A program made the position numbers and the translations under genes. The notes beneath the pieces are model-generated. The model was not told where the DNA came from and did not search any database. It saw only the letters and a list, made by a program, of their open reading frames with translations. From assembly GCA_021812925.1 (NCBI GenBank), contig JAKAMK010000004.1, forward strand, positions 1-23,052: a stretch of DNA of 23,052 bases, written 5' to 3'. This DNA comes from a bacterium (GTDB lineage Bacteria; Patescibacteria; Paceibacteria; UBA9973; UBA2103). Shown here piece by piece: positions 14,042-21,385 of the stretch. The stretch's first letter is position 1, and every line of letters starts with the position of its first letter.

Positions 14042-14217
14042 GTATGGGTACAGAATAGGGCTAAAGAACCGGCCGGCGCTCCACCTTCAGGCACCCTTCA
14101 TGAGGGGTGCCCCATACTCGGACGCACTACCGCGCATGCAATCACGGTCGTTTGTAGACCCCAGCCTCCGTGAGCGGTAGTGCCTTGTGCGGCCGCCCCC
14201 GCGGCCGCACATTTTTT
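14042..14217 (+). ncRNA. Structured 3' UTR or small RNA candidate ending in a strong terminator
   Basis: After the secreted-protein stop the (+) strand can fold into three units. GTATGGG (14042-14048) pairs with CCCATAC (14111-14117) and encloses GGCACCC/GGGTGCC. GCACTACCGC-TCACGG (14124-14133, 14142-14147) pairs with CCGTGA-GCGGTAGTGC (14168-14183), leaving an 8-base bulge. The terminator follows directly. It may be a long structured 3' UTR, or a separate RNA from a weak TACAGA box near 14049. No known RNA family is recognised. Confidence 0.5.
14186..14217 (+). terminator. Strong intrinsic terminator
   Basis: TGTGCGGCCGC (14186-14196) pairs with GCGGCCGCACA (14201-14211) around CCCC and is followed by six T. 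It ends the transcript of the secreted-protein gene and its structured 3' region. Confidence 0.9.
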
Positions 14218-14301
14218 GGCCGCCGTTTTTGGGGAGGCCCCAATACGCGGCTTATATATGCTGTATTTTTACGGTAACCCTCGAGCATTTTGTAAAACCG
14301 C

Positions 14302-14330
14302 TTGACAAAAATAAGCCGTGGGTGTATCGT
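14302..14330 (+). promoter_or_regulatory. Consensus promoter of the ~405-nt RNA candidate
   Basis: A perfect TTGACA (14302-14307), a 17-base spacer and TATCGT (14325-14330) predict a start near 14337. It lies in an AT-rich stretch just after the preceding terminator, so it opens a new unit. Confidence 0.75.
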
Positions 14331-14336
14331 GGCCTC

Positions 14337-14741
14337 AGTCAATAAGGGATGCTTGAAAGGACAGGAAGTCAGCGAGCCGTCAAAAGCTCAACGACAACCG
14401 ACCAATCAGGCGCATGTTCTTTAATGACCCAGATAGGAGTGGAAGCCAGATCGCATTTTTCTTCTGGCTTCAGGTAAAAAAGAGGTGCCGGCGTTGTGAA
14501 TCAAGTAACATCGCATAAAGCACTTCCGCCAAACCGAGTCTCCGGACTTTGAATGGCTCATCAACACACCAATTCTGTAGAATACCCGCTGCGTTTCGAA
14601 CTTCGGTTCGAAACAAAGCAACCGTCTGAGAGGATACAGTAGCCCTCCCCTCGACAAGGATGAAACACTCCAAGTCGCTGTACTGTAAAATCGAAAGACA
14701 AAAAAGTAGGTCCTAACTTCGGTTAGGGCTGAATTTTTTTA
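14337..14741 (+). ncRNA. Candidate structured non-coding RNA of about 405 nt
   Basis: This stretch has a consensus promoter at one end and an intrinsic terminator at the other, but no convincing protein. It is visibly less GC-rich than the genes around it. It contains stable (+) strand hairpins: GAAGCCAGA/TCTGGCTTC (14442-14471), GTTTCGAAC-UUCG-GTTCGAAAC (14593-14614) and the UUCG terminator. The cUUCGg tetraloops exist only in (+) strand RNA. CAGCGA near 14372 can pair with TCGCTG near 14675 to close the molecule. The size suits tmRNA or RNase P RNA, but their conserved cores are absent. A 42-codon ORF (14349-14477) and a 67-residue (-) ORF (14470-14673, TTG start) are the coding alternatives. 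Confidence 0.55.
14710..14740. terminator. UUCG-loop intrinsic terminator
   Basis: GTCCTAAC (14710-14717) pairs with GTTAGGGC (14722-14729) around TTCG, with seven T at 14734-14740. On the (-) strand a T-run also follows, so it could act both ways. It separates the RNA candidate from the oxidase gene. Confidence 0.85.
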
Positions 14742-14779
14742 TACGGGGAAAACTATGCTCCCTCTATGACGTCCGCGCG

Positions 14780-14785
14780 TATACT
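14780..14785 (+). promoter_or_regulatory. Leaderless-type -10 box (TATACT) of the oxidase gene
   Basis: TATACT ends exactly six bases before ATG 14792, which puts the transcription start on the A of the start codon. No Shine-Dalgarno site and no clear -35 are present. Confidence 0.5.
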
Positions 14786-14791
14786 GAACGC

Positions 14792-16480
14792 ATGACGGAA
14801 TACGATCTCAAGAAAGAACTGGCGAGCGTCGTCTCGGGCGAGGTGGAGGACGACGACGCGACGCTTACGAAAGACAGTCGCGACACATCGCTCTTCTCCG
14901 TACGCCCGGAACTCGTGGTGTGCCCGAAGAACGCAGCGGACGTCGCCGCCACCGTAAAGGTGCTCCACGACGCGAAAGCCGCGGGCGCAGATGTCTGCCT
15001 CGCTGCGCGCGCGGCGGGCACGGACATGTCGGGCGGTCCGCTCACGAAAGGCGTCGTGCTCTCCTTTACGGAACACATGAACCGCGTGCTCGATGTCGAG
15101 AGAGGCTCGTCGGGCGACCCGGCCGTCTCCGGCCGCGCGACCACTGAGCCGGGCGTCTACTACCGCGACTTCGAGAAGGAGACGCTCAAGGAGAACCTCA
15201 TCCTGCCCTCCTACCCCGCCTCGCGTGAGCTCTGCGCGATGGGCGGCGTCGTCGCGAATAATTCGGGCGGCGAGCGCACGCTCGAGTACGGCAAGACCGA
15301 GCGCTACATCGAATCGATGGACGTCGTGCTCTCGGACGGCTCGCAGGCGACCTTCAAGGCACTCTCGCCCGAGGAAGTTGAGGATAAGAAGAAGCTCACG
15401 ACGCTCGAGGGTGCCATTTACCGCGAGATGGACGACCTCCTCACGAAGAACGCCGCGCTCATTGAGGCGCACAAGCCGAAGGTATCGAAGAACTCGGCCG
15501 GCTACGCGCTCTGGAACGTGCGCGACCCCCGCACCGGCGCGACGAACCTCGCGAAGCTCATCTGCGGGAGCCAGGGCACCCTCGCGCTCTGGACGAAGGC
15601 GACGCTCGCACTCGTCACGCCGAAAGAGCACCGTGCAATGCTCGTCGTCTTCCTCTTCGACCTCGGCATTTTGCCCGAAATCGTGAAGCGCATACTGCCC
15701 CTCAACCCCGAATCCTTCGAGAGCTACGACGACAAGACCTTCGAGCTCGCGGTGAAGTTCCTGCCGGACATGCTGAAACAGATGGGCTTTGCGAAGGCCG
15801 CGCGTCTCGGCATCGATTTCATCCCGGAAGCGGCAATGGTCGCCACGGGCGGCGTGCCGAAGCTCATCCTCATGGCTGAATTCGCGGAAGACACCATCGA
15901 GGAGGCGGACCGGAAGGCGGTCGCCGCGAAGGCGGCGCTCGAAGGCCTGCCCGTGCATATGAAGATAGAGAAGAACGAACGCGAGTCGGAAAAGTACTGG
16001 ATCGTGCGGCGCGAGTCGTTCTCCTTGCTCCGCAAGAATCTCCACGGGCTCTACGCCTCGCCCTTCATCGACGACTTCGTCGTACCGCCCGCGTCGTACC
16101 CCGAGTTCCTGCCGAAACTGAACGCGCTCCTCGACGAGTACAAGAGCCACTTCATCTACACCATCGCCGGACACATCGGGAACGGCAATTTCCACATCAT
16201 CCCGCTCATGGACCTCTCAAAAGAGGAAAACCGTGCGGTCATCCTCGAGCTCGCGCCGAAGGTATACGACTTAGTCATACAGGAGGGAGGCACGACGACC
16301 GGCGAGCACAATGACGGCATCATCCGCACGCCGTATCTCAGAGCCCTCTTCGGCCCCGAGATGTACGCGCTCTTCGAGCGCACGAAGAAGGCGTTCGACC
16401 CGCAGAACCTCCTCAATCCCGGCAAGAAAGTGGGCGGCACCTTCGACGACATCAAACGCGACATGATCCGGGGCGTGTAG
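14792..16480 (+). CDS. FAD-linked oxidase (GlcD/D-lactate dehydrogenase family)
   Basis: This 562-residue flavoprotein oxidises a 2-hydroxy acid such as D-lactate or glycolate by family analogy. The N-terminal FAD-binding (PCMH-type) half shows VVCPKNAADVAATVK, a GTDMSGG FAD loop and MGGVVANNSGGERTLEYGKT. The C-terminal FAD-oxidase half shows AGHIGNGNFHIIPLMDLS, GGTTTGEHNDGIIRTPYL and FDPQNLLNPGKKVGG, the family's closing motif. There is no C-terminal Fe-S domain of the long DLD type and no signal peptide. It is preceded by the leaderless TATACT box and stands alone between a terminator and the exporter operon. The substrate and electron acceptor cannot be read from sequence. Confidence 0.85.
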   Translation: MTEYDLKKELASVVSGEVEDDDATLTKDSRDTSLFSVRPELVVCPKNAADVAATVKVLHDAKAAGADVCLAARAAGTDMSGGPLTKGVVLSFTEHMNRVLDVERGSSGDPAVSGRATTEPGVYYRDFEKETLKENLILPSYPASRELCAMGGVVANNSGGERTLEYGKTERYIESMDVVLSDGSQATFKALSPEEVEDKKKLTTLEGAIYREMDDLLTKNAALIEAHKPKVSKNSAGYALWNVRDPRTGATNLAKLICGSQGTLALWTKATLALVTPKEHRAMLVVFLFDLGILPEIVKRILPLNPESFESYDDKTFELAVKFLPDMLKQMGFAKAARLGIDFIPEAAMVATGGVPKLILMAEFAEDTIEEADRKAVAAKAALEGLPVHMKIEKNERESEKYWIVRRESFSLLRKNLHGLYASPFIDDFVVPPASYPEFLPKLNALLDEYKSHFIYTIAGHIGNGNFHIIPLMDLSKEENRAVILELAPKVYDLVIQEGGTTTGEHNDGIIRTPYLRALFGPEMYALFERTKKAFDPQNLLNPGKKVGGTFDDIKRDMIRGV

Positions 16481-16549
16481 CCTAGTTCACGGCAGCAGGT
16501 TCTGCCTGTAAACAAACCCGGGAAACGGGCGTAGTAAGGCTTGAAGCGC

Positions 16550-16555
16550 TATACT
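16550..16555 (+). promoter_or_regulatory. -10 box (TATACT) of the exporter operon
   Basis: TATACT lies about 40 bases before ATG 16597 and within a short dyad (GAAG-cgctata-CTTC). Unlike the leaderless genes, this leaves a leader of about 35 bases. A -35 is not evident. The rest of the 16481-16596 gap shows only weak hairpins. Confidence 0.35.
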
Positions 16556-16596
16556 TCGAACGTCTAACTATTTACCCACTGCCCTAACCTTTTGGA

Positions 16597-18405
16597 ATGA
16601 CTCCCTCTCGCATCCTTGGTTCCGCCCGTACGGCGTGGCACGCGCTGCGCTCCCTCATGAAGCGCCACAAATTCGTTAGCGCGGTCGTCATCCTCCTCGT
16701 CCTCTACGGCGGCTATCAGGTCTACGCGGCGGCTACCGCGCCCTCGACCGCTACCCGCTACGTGACGACCACGGTCGCGACCGGCACCGTGGTAGCTACC
16801 ATGACCGAGACCGGCCAGGTTTCGGCGTCGCAGCAGCTTTCGCTCGCGCCGAAAGCCTCGGGCACCGTCACCGCCGTGTACGTGCAGCCCGGACAGCACG
16901 TGTCCGCTGGCCAGGTGATCGCGCAGCTCGACGCGACGGACGCGGTCCAATCGCTCGAGAGCGCGAAGCTATCCTTAGCGAACGAGGAGCTTTCCTACGG
17001 CCAGACGACCGCAACCTCGACGCTCGCCCTAAACCTCCTCTCCGCCGAGAACGGGGTGACGAACGCCTCGACGTCGCTCCAAAAGTCGCACGACGCGTCA
17101 TACGCGTCGCTCACCTCCGTGTATACGGATTTCTCGAACGTACTGAACGATCTCGACAGCGCGCTCTACGACCAGAACGTACCGGGCCGCTCGACGCAGG
17201 ACAACATCGATGCTTTCGCGGACTCGGTCTCGCAGTACGACGACTCGGTAAACATCTACAAGACCTCCGCAGCGACTTCCTACACCGCTGCCGTCGCGGC
17301 CTACGACACCGCGCTCGCCGCGTACAAAGCGGTGCCGCTTACGGCAACCGACGACCAGCTCGTCACGCTCGCCGGACAGACGTATACCGCGGCACAGGCT
17401 ATCGCCGAGGCGGTGAAGAACACGCACGATCTGTTCGACCGCGTGAATAGCGACTACACGCTCTACAATCTGAAGTCGAGCACGGTCCTCACGTCTCTCC
17501 TCAGCTCGACCGCGACCGACGCGACAACCGTAAACAACGACCTCTCGACGACCCTCACGGTGAAGTCGAACATCGTAACCGCTGAGCAGACACTCGCGGA
17601 GGCCGAGAACACGCTCGCGCAAACGGAGGGCGGCGCGAACGCACTCACCGTGCAGCAGGCGGCGCTCGCCCTCCAGCAGGCCGAGGATGCCGTCACGAAC
17701 GCGGAGCAGACGGTCGCCGACTACACGGTCACCGCGCCGTTCTCGGGAACCGTCGCCTCGGTCGGCGTGAAGCGCTACGACCAGGCCTCTTCCGGCACGA
17801 CGGTCGCAACCCTCGTCGCGAACGAGCAAACCGTCGATATCTCCGTGAACGAAGTCGACGCGGCGAAGCTCTCGGTCGGCCAGAAGGCGACCCTCACCTT
17901 CGACGCGCTCCCGAACGTGACCGTGGCCGGCACGGTCGCCTCGGTAGACACGCTCGGCACCGCGTCCGCAGGCGTCGTCTCCTACGACGCCGTCATCACA
18001 TTCGATACCCCAAACAGCCAGGTCCTCCCAGGAATGAGCGCGACCGCCGATATCGTGACCGGCACCGCCACCGGCCTCGTCATTCCCTCGTCCGCAGTGA
18101 AGACGAGCGGCTCGCAGAGCTACGTCGAGCTCTTTAGCCCGCCGCTTGCGGGTGCGAGCGCGCCCACGGGCGCACCGAGCCCGACGCCGCCCGCGCGCGT
18201 GCCCGTCGTGACGGGACTCTCGGACGACACGAACGTCATCGTGACGAGCGGACTATCCCCGGGCGACCAGGTCGTCACGCAGACGGTCGCGGGCGCCTCG
18301 GCGCCGACCACCTCGAGCGGACCCTCGCTGTTCGGCGGAAACCGCACAGGCGGCGCGGTGCGCGTTGGCGGAGGCAACGCGGTCTTCCGCGGGCCTGGCG
18401 GATAG
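16597..18405 (+). CDS. MacA/HlyD-like periplasmic-adaptor (membrane fusion) protein
   Basis: The 602-residue product has one N-terminal membrane anchor (about residues 27-46), a lipoyl-like beta segment (VSASQQLSLAPKASGTVTAVYVQPGQHVSAGQVIAQLD), and a very long Ala/Thr/Ser-rich helical hairpin (about 110-380). It then has the returning lipoyl half (YTVTAPFSGTVASVGV) and beta-barrel domains, and ends in a Pro/Thr- and Gly-rich tail. MacA-type adaptors couple a MacB ABC transporter to export. At about 600 residues it is roughly 200 longer than usual, mostly in the hairpin. It is the first gene of an operon with the MacB-type ATPase and permease, but a 185-base inverted repeat separates it from the ATPase. 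The cargo is unknown. Confidence 0.85.
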   Translation: MTPSRILGSARTAWHALRSLMKRHKFVSAVVILLVLYGGYQVYAAATAPSTATRYVTTTVATGTVVATMTETGQVSASQQLSLAPKASGTVTAVYVQPGQHVSAGQVIAQLDATDAVQSLESAKLSLANEELSYGQTTATSTLALNLLSAENGVTNASTSLQKSHDASYASLTSVYTDFSNVLNDLDSALYDQNVPGRSTQDNIDAFADSVSQYDDSVNIYKTSAATSYTAAVAAYDTALAAYKAVPLTATDDQLVTLAGQTYTAAQAIAEAVKNTHDLFDRVNSDYTLYNLKSSTVLTSLLSSTATDATTVNNDLSTTLTVKSNIVTAEQTLAEAENTLAQTEGGANALTVQQAALALQQAEDAVTNAEQTVADYTVTAPFSGTVASVGVKRYDQASSGTTVATLVANEQTVDISVNEVDAAKLSVGQKATLTFDALPNVTVAGTVASVDTLGTASAGVVSYDAVITFDTPNSQVLPGMSATADIVTGTATGLVIPSSAVKTSGSQSYVELFSPPLAGASAPTGAPSPTPPARVPVVTGLSDDTNVIVTSGLSPGDQVVTQTVAGASAPTTSSGPSLFGGNRTGGAVRVGGGNAVFRGPGG

Positions 18406-18588
18406 AACCTACCCAAAAAATAACCGTATGAAATCCAAAAAAAATCAGTGGCCGCTACGAACCGGATTTTCCGGCTGCGAGCAGCAACGGCTCGCGCTTA
18501 GCGTATCTCGATACGCTGCGCACTGCGCCGGCTACTCTCGCTCGGAAAATCCGGCTCTCGCACGGCCATTATTTTTTGGGTAGGTTCT
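18404..18588. repeat. 185-bp nested inverted-repeat element
   Basis: The outer arms, 18404-18423 and 18569-18588, are a perfect 20-bp inverted repeat. Inside them TGGCCG (18449-18454) pairs with CGGCCA (18563-18568), CCGGATTTTCCG (18462-18473) pairs with CGGAAAATCCGG (18543-18554), and AGCGTATC-tc-GATACGCT (18500-18517) forms a central hairpin. The left arm starts inside the TAG stop of the adaptor gene and the right arm ends 2 bases before the ATPase start. It resembles a mobile palindromic (MITE-like) element, and its T-run near 18572 may also attenuate transcription. Confidence 0.85.
18428..18583 (+). other. 51-codon ORF carried by the inverted repeat, probably not a normal gene
   Basis: An ATG at 18428 opens a 51-residue frame (MKSKKNQWPLRTGFSGCEQQ...) that ends in the right arm of the repeat. 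I have an unverified impression that similar short ORFs containing GCEQQRLALSVSRYAA recur in Patescibacteria genomes, which would mark the element as a dispersed repeat. No Shine-Dalgarno site is visible. Confidence 0.25.
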
Positions 18589-18590
18589 CC

Positions 18591-19328
18591 ATGATAGAGC
18601 TCAAGGACATCACGAAGACGTACGGGGACGGCCCCGAGGCGTACACGGCACTGAGAGGCGTATCCTTCTCTATCGAGGAGGGCGAGTTCGTCGCCATCAT
18701 GGGTCCCTCAGGATCGGGAAAGTCGACCCTCATGCACATCATCGGATGCCTCGATACGCCGAGCGGGGGCACGTACGTGCTCGACGACCGGGACGTTTCC
18801 ACCATGACCGATGACGAGCTTGCCGAGGTACGGAAGGACAAGATCGGCTTCGTGTTCCAGGCGTTCAACCTCCTCCCCCGCACCACCGTGCTGCGCAACG
18901 TGATGCTGCCCCTCATTTACGCGAACGTCGCTGAGGACGAGCGGCGCGCGCGCTCGCGCGACGCACTCCTCGCGAGCGGCCTGCCCGAGAGCCACTTCGC
19001 GCACCTGTCGAACCAGCTCTCGGGCGGCCAGATACAGCGCGTCGCCATCGCGCGCGCCCTCGTGAACGATCCCGCGCTCATCCTCGCGGACGAACCGACC
19101 GGGAACCTCGACTCGAAGACCTCGCTCATCGTGCTCGGCACCCTGCAGAAGCTCAACCGCGAGCATGGCCGCACTGTCGTCCTCATCACGCACGAGCCGG
19201 ACATCGCGGAGCACGCCGATCGCATGATCCGTCTCAAGGACGGCTGCGTCATTGCCGACGAGAAGAATCCCGCGCCGCGCGACGCGACGCGAGAGACTGC
19301 GCTCTATGACGACGCGCAAACCACGTAA
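18591..19328 (+). CDS. MacB/LolD-type ABC transporter ATPase subunit
   Basis: The 245-residue product is a standard ABC nucleotide-binding protein of the MacB/LolD/FtsE class. It has Walker A GPSGSGKST (residues 38-46), Q-loop FVFQAFNLLP, signature LSGGQ, Walker B LILADEPTGNLD and switch His in LITHEPDIAEHAD. It powers the permease encoded 35 bases downstream. ATG 18591 is chosen over a TTG at 18576 that lies in the inverted repeat. The only RBS-like sequence (GGTAGG) is inside the right arm of that repeat, so base-pairing there could hide it. The C-terminal 25 residues are charged and variable. Confidence 0.9.
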   Translation: MIELKDITKTYGDGPEAYTALRGVSFSIEEGEFVAIMGPSGSGKSTLMHIIGCLDTPSGGTYVLDDRDVSTMTDDELAEVRKDKIGFVFQAFNLLPRTTVLRNVMLPLIYANVAEDERRARSRDALLASGLPESHFAHLSNQLSGGQIQRVAIARALVNDPALILADEPTGNLDSKTSLIVLGTLQKLNREHGRTVVLITHEPDIAEHADRMIRLKDGCVIADEKNPAPRDATRETALYDDAQTT

Positions 19329-19363
19329 GGTTTGGCGCATGACTTTCGACAAATGACTTCTCC

Positions 19364-20599
19364 ATGACCACCCCCGACCTTCTCGAAGAGACCTACGCCG
19401 CGCTTTCTGCGAACAAGGTGCGGAGCGGCCTCACCATACTCGGCATCGTCATCGGCATCGCCTCGGTCATCGCGCTCACCGCGATCGGCCAGGGCGCGCA
19501 GAACTCGATTACGAGCTCCATCAACTCGCTCGGCTCGAACCTCCTCATCGTCATGCCGTCGGCGCCGCGCCAGATAGGGTTCGGCGTCACGCAGGCGCGC
19601 GGCGGCGCGAAGACCCTCACGCCGGACGACGCGACCGCGATCGCTGCCGTTTCGAACGTCTCCGCGATTTCCGGCGAGTACGACAGCCGCTACCAGGTGG
19701 CGATCGCCGGCGCCAACACGAACGTCGGCGTGGACGGCGTCGCCGCGAGCTACGCGCAGATCCGCAGCCTCACGATGGCGCAGGGGGAGTTCATTTCGGA
19801 CAGCCAATCCGCGTCGCTCGCGAAGGTCGCCGTCATCGGGCCCACGGTCGCCACCGACCTCTGGGGCGACTCGGCGACATCCACGAACCTGATCGGCGAG
19901 AAGATCCGCATCAATAACATCCAGTTCACGGTTGTGGGCGTGACCGCGAGCAAGGGCTCATCCGGCTTCGGCAACCAGGACGATGCGGTCTATGTCCCCT
20001 TGGGAACCGCGCTCCAGTACTTCGCCGGGCCCGAGAACCAGTTCCTCTCGACCATAGACATCGAGGCGACGAGCCAGGGAGCCATGACCCAGGTGCAGAA
20101 CGACGTGACGAGCCTCCTCCTCGCGCGGCACAAGATTAGCGATCCGACGCTCGCGGACTTCACCATCCTCAACCAGCAGGACATCGTCTCGGCTGCGTCT
20201 TCGGTGACGAGCACGTTCACGACGCTCCTCGCTGCCGTCGCGGGCATCTCGCTCCTCGTGGGCGGCATCGGCATCATGAACATGATGCTCACGAACGTTA
20301 CCGAGCGCATGCGCGAGATAGGCCTCCGGAAAGCCATCGGCGCGACGAAGCAAGACATTAACACCCAATTCCTCGCCGAGGCCATCGCACTCACCTTCCT
20401 CGGCGGCGGCATCGGCATCGTGCTCGGTTGGGGCGTCTCCTACGCGGTGTCGCTCACGGGCATCGTGCAGGCGCAGGTCACCTGGTCCTCGGTGCTGCTC
20501 GCGTTCGACGTCTCCGCAGCCATCGGCATCGTCTTCGGGTGGTACCCGGCGCGGCGCGCGGCGAGTCTTAATCCCATCGACGCGCTCCGGTACGAATGA
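19364..20599 (+). CDS. MacB-type ABC transporter permease (MacB_PCD + FtsX)
   Basis: This 411-residue permease has the MacB layout: a first membrane helix after a short cytoplasmic part (NKVRSGLTILGIVIGIASVIAL, about 15-37), a long extracytoplasmic domain (about 40-280), and three C-terminal helices of the FtsX domain. The FtsX part holds the conserved NMMLTNVTERMREIGLRKAIGATKQDI coupling segment. It is encoded apart from its ATPase, as in LolCD and many Gram-positive transporters. With the adaptor and ATPase it would form a tripartite-like exporter for small molecules or peptides. There is no Shine-Dalgarno site, and translation may be coupled to the upstream gene. Confidence 0.9.
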   Translation: MTTPDLLEETYAALSANKVRSGLTILGIVIGIASVIALTAIGQGAQNSITSSINSLGSNLLIVMPSAPRQIGFGVTQARGGAKTLTPDDATAIAAVSNVSAISGEYDSRYQVAIAGANTNVGVDGVAASYAQIRSLTMAQGEFISDSQSASLAKVAVIGPTVATDLWGDSATSTNLIGEKIRINNIQFTVVGVTASKGSSGFGNQDDAVYVPLGTALQYFAGPENQFLSTIDIEATSQGAMTQVQNDVTSLLLARHKISDPTLADFTILNQQDIVSAASSVTSTFTTLLAAVAGISLLVGGIGIMNMMLTNVTERMREIGLRKAIGATKQDINTQFLAEAIALTFLGGGIGIVLGWGVSYAVSLTGIVQAQVTWSSVLLAFDVSAAIGIVFGWYPARRAASLNPIDALRYE

Positions 20600-20643
20600 T
20601 GCCTGTGCGCGGCGCGTAGTAGTAGCAAATCAGTAACCATCAC

Positions 20644-21081
20644 ATGAACACCATGAACTTGAAGTTTCTCGTGACCGCTGTCGTCGCGCTCATCGTGGGC
20701 GTTGGCATCGGCTACCTCATCCCCCACCGCTCGACCGGCCCGCAGGGCGCAAACGCACAGGCAGGCTCCTTCTCGCGGGGCGGCACCTTCATGCTGCGCG
20801 GCGGCAACCAGGCGAACGGCGGCTTCCTCACCGGCACGGTCGCGAAGGCGGACTCGAGCAGCATCACGGTGAATACGCGCGACGGCTCTTCGCACGTCGT
20901 CCTCCTCACTCCCGATACGACCTACTCGAAGAGCGTCGCCGGGACGGCGAGGATCGTGACGGTCGGTTCGGACGTCATCGTCTCCGGTACGACCAACAGC
21001 GACGGCAGCGTCTCAGCGAACCTCGTACAGCTGCGGCCCGCGGGTGCGAACGGCCCCATGATTCCGGCACCTGCCCCGTAA
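20644..21081 (+). CDS. Membrane-anchored DUF5666-like protein
   Basis: The 145-residue product has an N-terminal anchor (about residues 6-25), a Gly/Asn/Gln-rich linker (32-58) and a beta-rich domain (GFLTGTVAKADSSSITVNTRDGSSHVVLLTPDTTYSKS...) with the strand pattern of DUF5666, a small OB-like domain of unknown role. It ends in a Pro/Ala tail. It follows the exporter permease by 44 bases and precedes a terminator, so it is probably the last gene of the operon and may be linked to the exporter on the outer face of the membrane. ATG 20653 is an alternative start. Confidence 0.75.
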   Translation: MNTMNLKFLVTAVVALIVGVGIGYLIPHRSTGPQGANAQAGSFSRGGTFMLRGGNQANGGFLTGTVAKADSSSITVNTRDGSSHVVLLTPDTTYSKSVAGTARIVTVGSDVIVSGTTNSDGSVSANLVQLRPAGANGPMIPAPAP

Positions 21082-21090
21082 ACGCGGGGA

Positions 21091-21126
21091 AATACGCGGC
21101 CGGCGTTGCGCCGGCCGCGTATTTTT
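21091..21126 (+). terminator. Intrinsic terminator of the exporter operon
   Basis: AATACGCGGCCGGCG (21091-21105) pairs with CGCCGGCCGCGTATT (21109-21123) around TTG, giving 15 bp with a T-run to 21126. Confidence 0.9.
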
Positions 21127-21128
21127 CG

Positions 21129-21134
21129 TATCCT
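21129..21134 (+). promoter_or_regulatory. Leaderless-type -10 box (TATCCT) of the 30-residue gene
   Basis: TATCCT lies directly after the preceding terminator and ends exactly six bases before ATG 21141. Confidence 0.4.
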
Positions 21135-21140
21135 CAACCC

Positions 21141-21233
21141 ATGAAGCGCGCTCTCGCCATCATAATCGTCGCCCTCCTCGCCATCGGCATGGTCGCGATG
21201 CTCTTCCCCGCATTCGTTACTGGTACCCACTAG
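21141..21233 (+). CDS. 30-residue single-span membrane peptide
   Basis: The ORF encodes MKRALAIIIVALLAIGMVAM followed by LFPAFVTGTH: a basic start, a hydrophobic helix and a short polar end, either a small membrane protein or a cleaved signal-like peptide. It is below common ORF length limits. Support comes from the TATCCT box at leaderless spacing and from codon use like its neighbours. No family is recognised. Confidence 0.45.
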   Translation: MKRALAIIIVALLAIGMVAMLFPAFVTGTH

Positions 21234-21269
21234 CCGTCAAGCGGTTTTCCACAGCCTAGCGCGGGACAG

Positions 21270-21298
21270 TTGCGTATTTGTTATATTTCTGTCATACT
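21270..21298 (+). promoter_or_regulatory. Extended -10 promoter of the RRM gene
   Basis: TTGCGT (21270-21275), a 17-base spacer and CATACT (21293-21298) preceded by TGT form a TGn extended -10 promoter. The predicted start near 21305 leaves an 80-base leader with GC-rich hairpins (around 21317-21340), unusually long for this region. Confidence 0.55.
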
Positions 21299-21385
21299 GC
21301 GACCACTCGCAGAGTATTCGAGCTTCGGCGCTACCGCTCCTGAGTGTTCAGTTTCAGCGAGGTTAACCGGTTCACCAAAACCACA

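Noticed and set aside
14470..14673. 67-residue (-) strand ORF with a protein-like sequence
   Set aside because: It needs a TTG start without a Shine-Dalgarno site, and it overlaps a (+) unit with consensus promoter, terminator and UUCG hairpins that favour (+) strand RNA. It is kept only as an alternative.
14337..14741. tmRNA or RNase P RNA identity for the ~405-nt RNA candidate
   Set aside because: The size fits, and a few short matches exist (GACAGG, AACGACAAC, AGAATACCCGC), but there is no T-arm/acceptor end for tmRNA and no GAGGAAAGUC-type core for RNase P, so naming it would be a guess.
14753..16195. 480-residue (-) strand ORF opposite the FAD oxidase
   Set aside because: It is an antisense shadow of a GC-rich gene: Arg/Glu/Val-rich, no domains, and the (+) frame has clear family motifs. 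The same holds for 1661-2569, 3978-4898, 4932-6056 and 8870-9583.
21245..21253. TTTTCCACA as a DnaA box
   Set aside because: A single near-match to TTATCCACA with no cluster, AT-rich unwinding region or replication genes nearby is not evidence of an origin.
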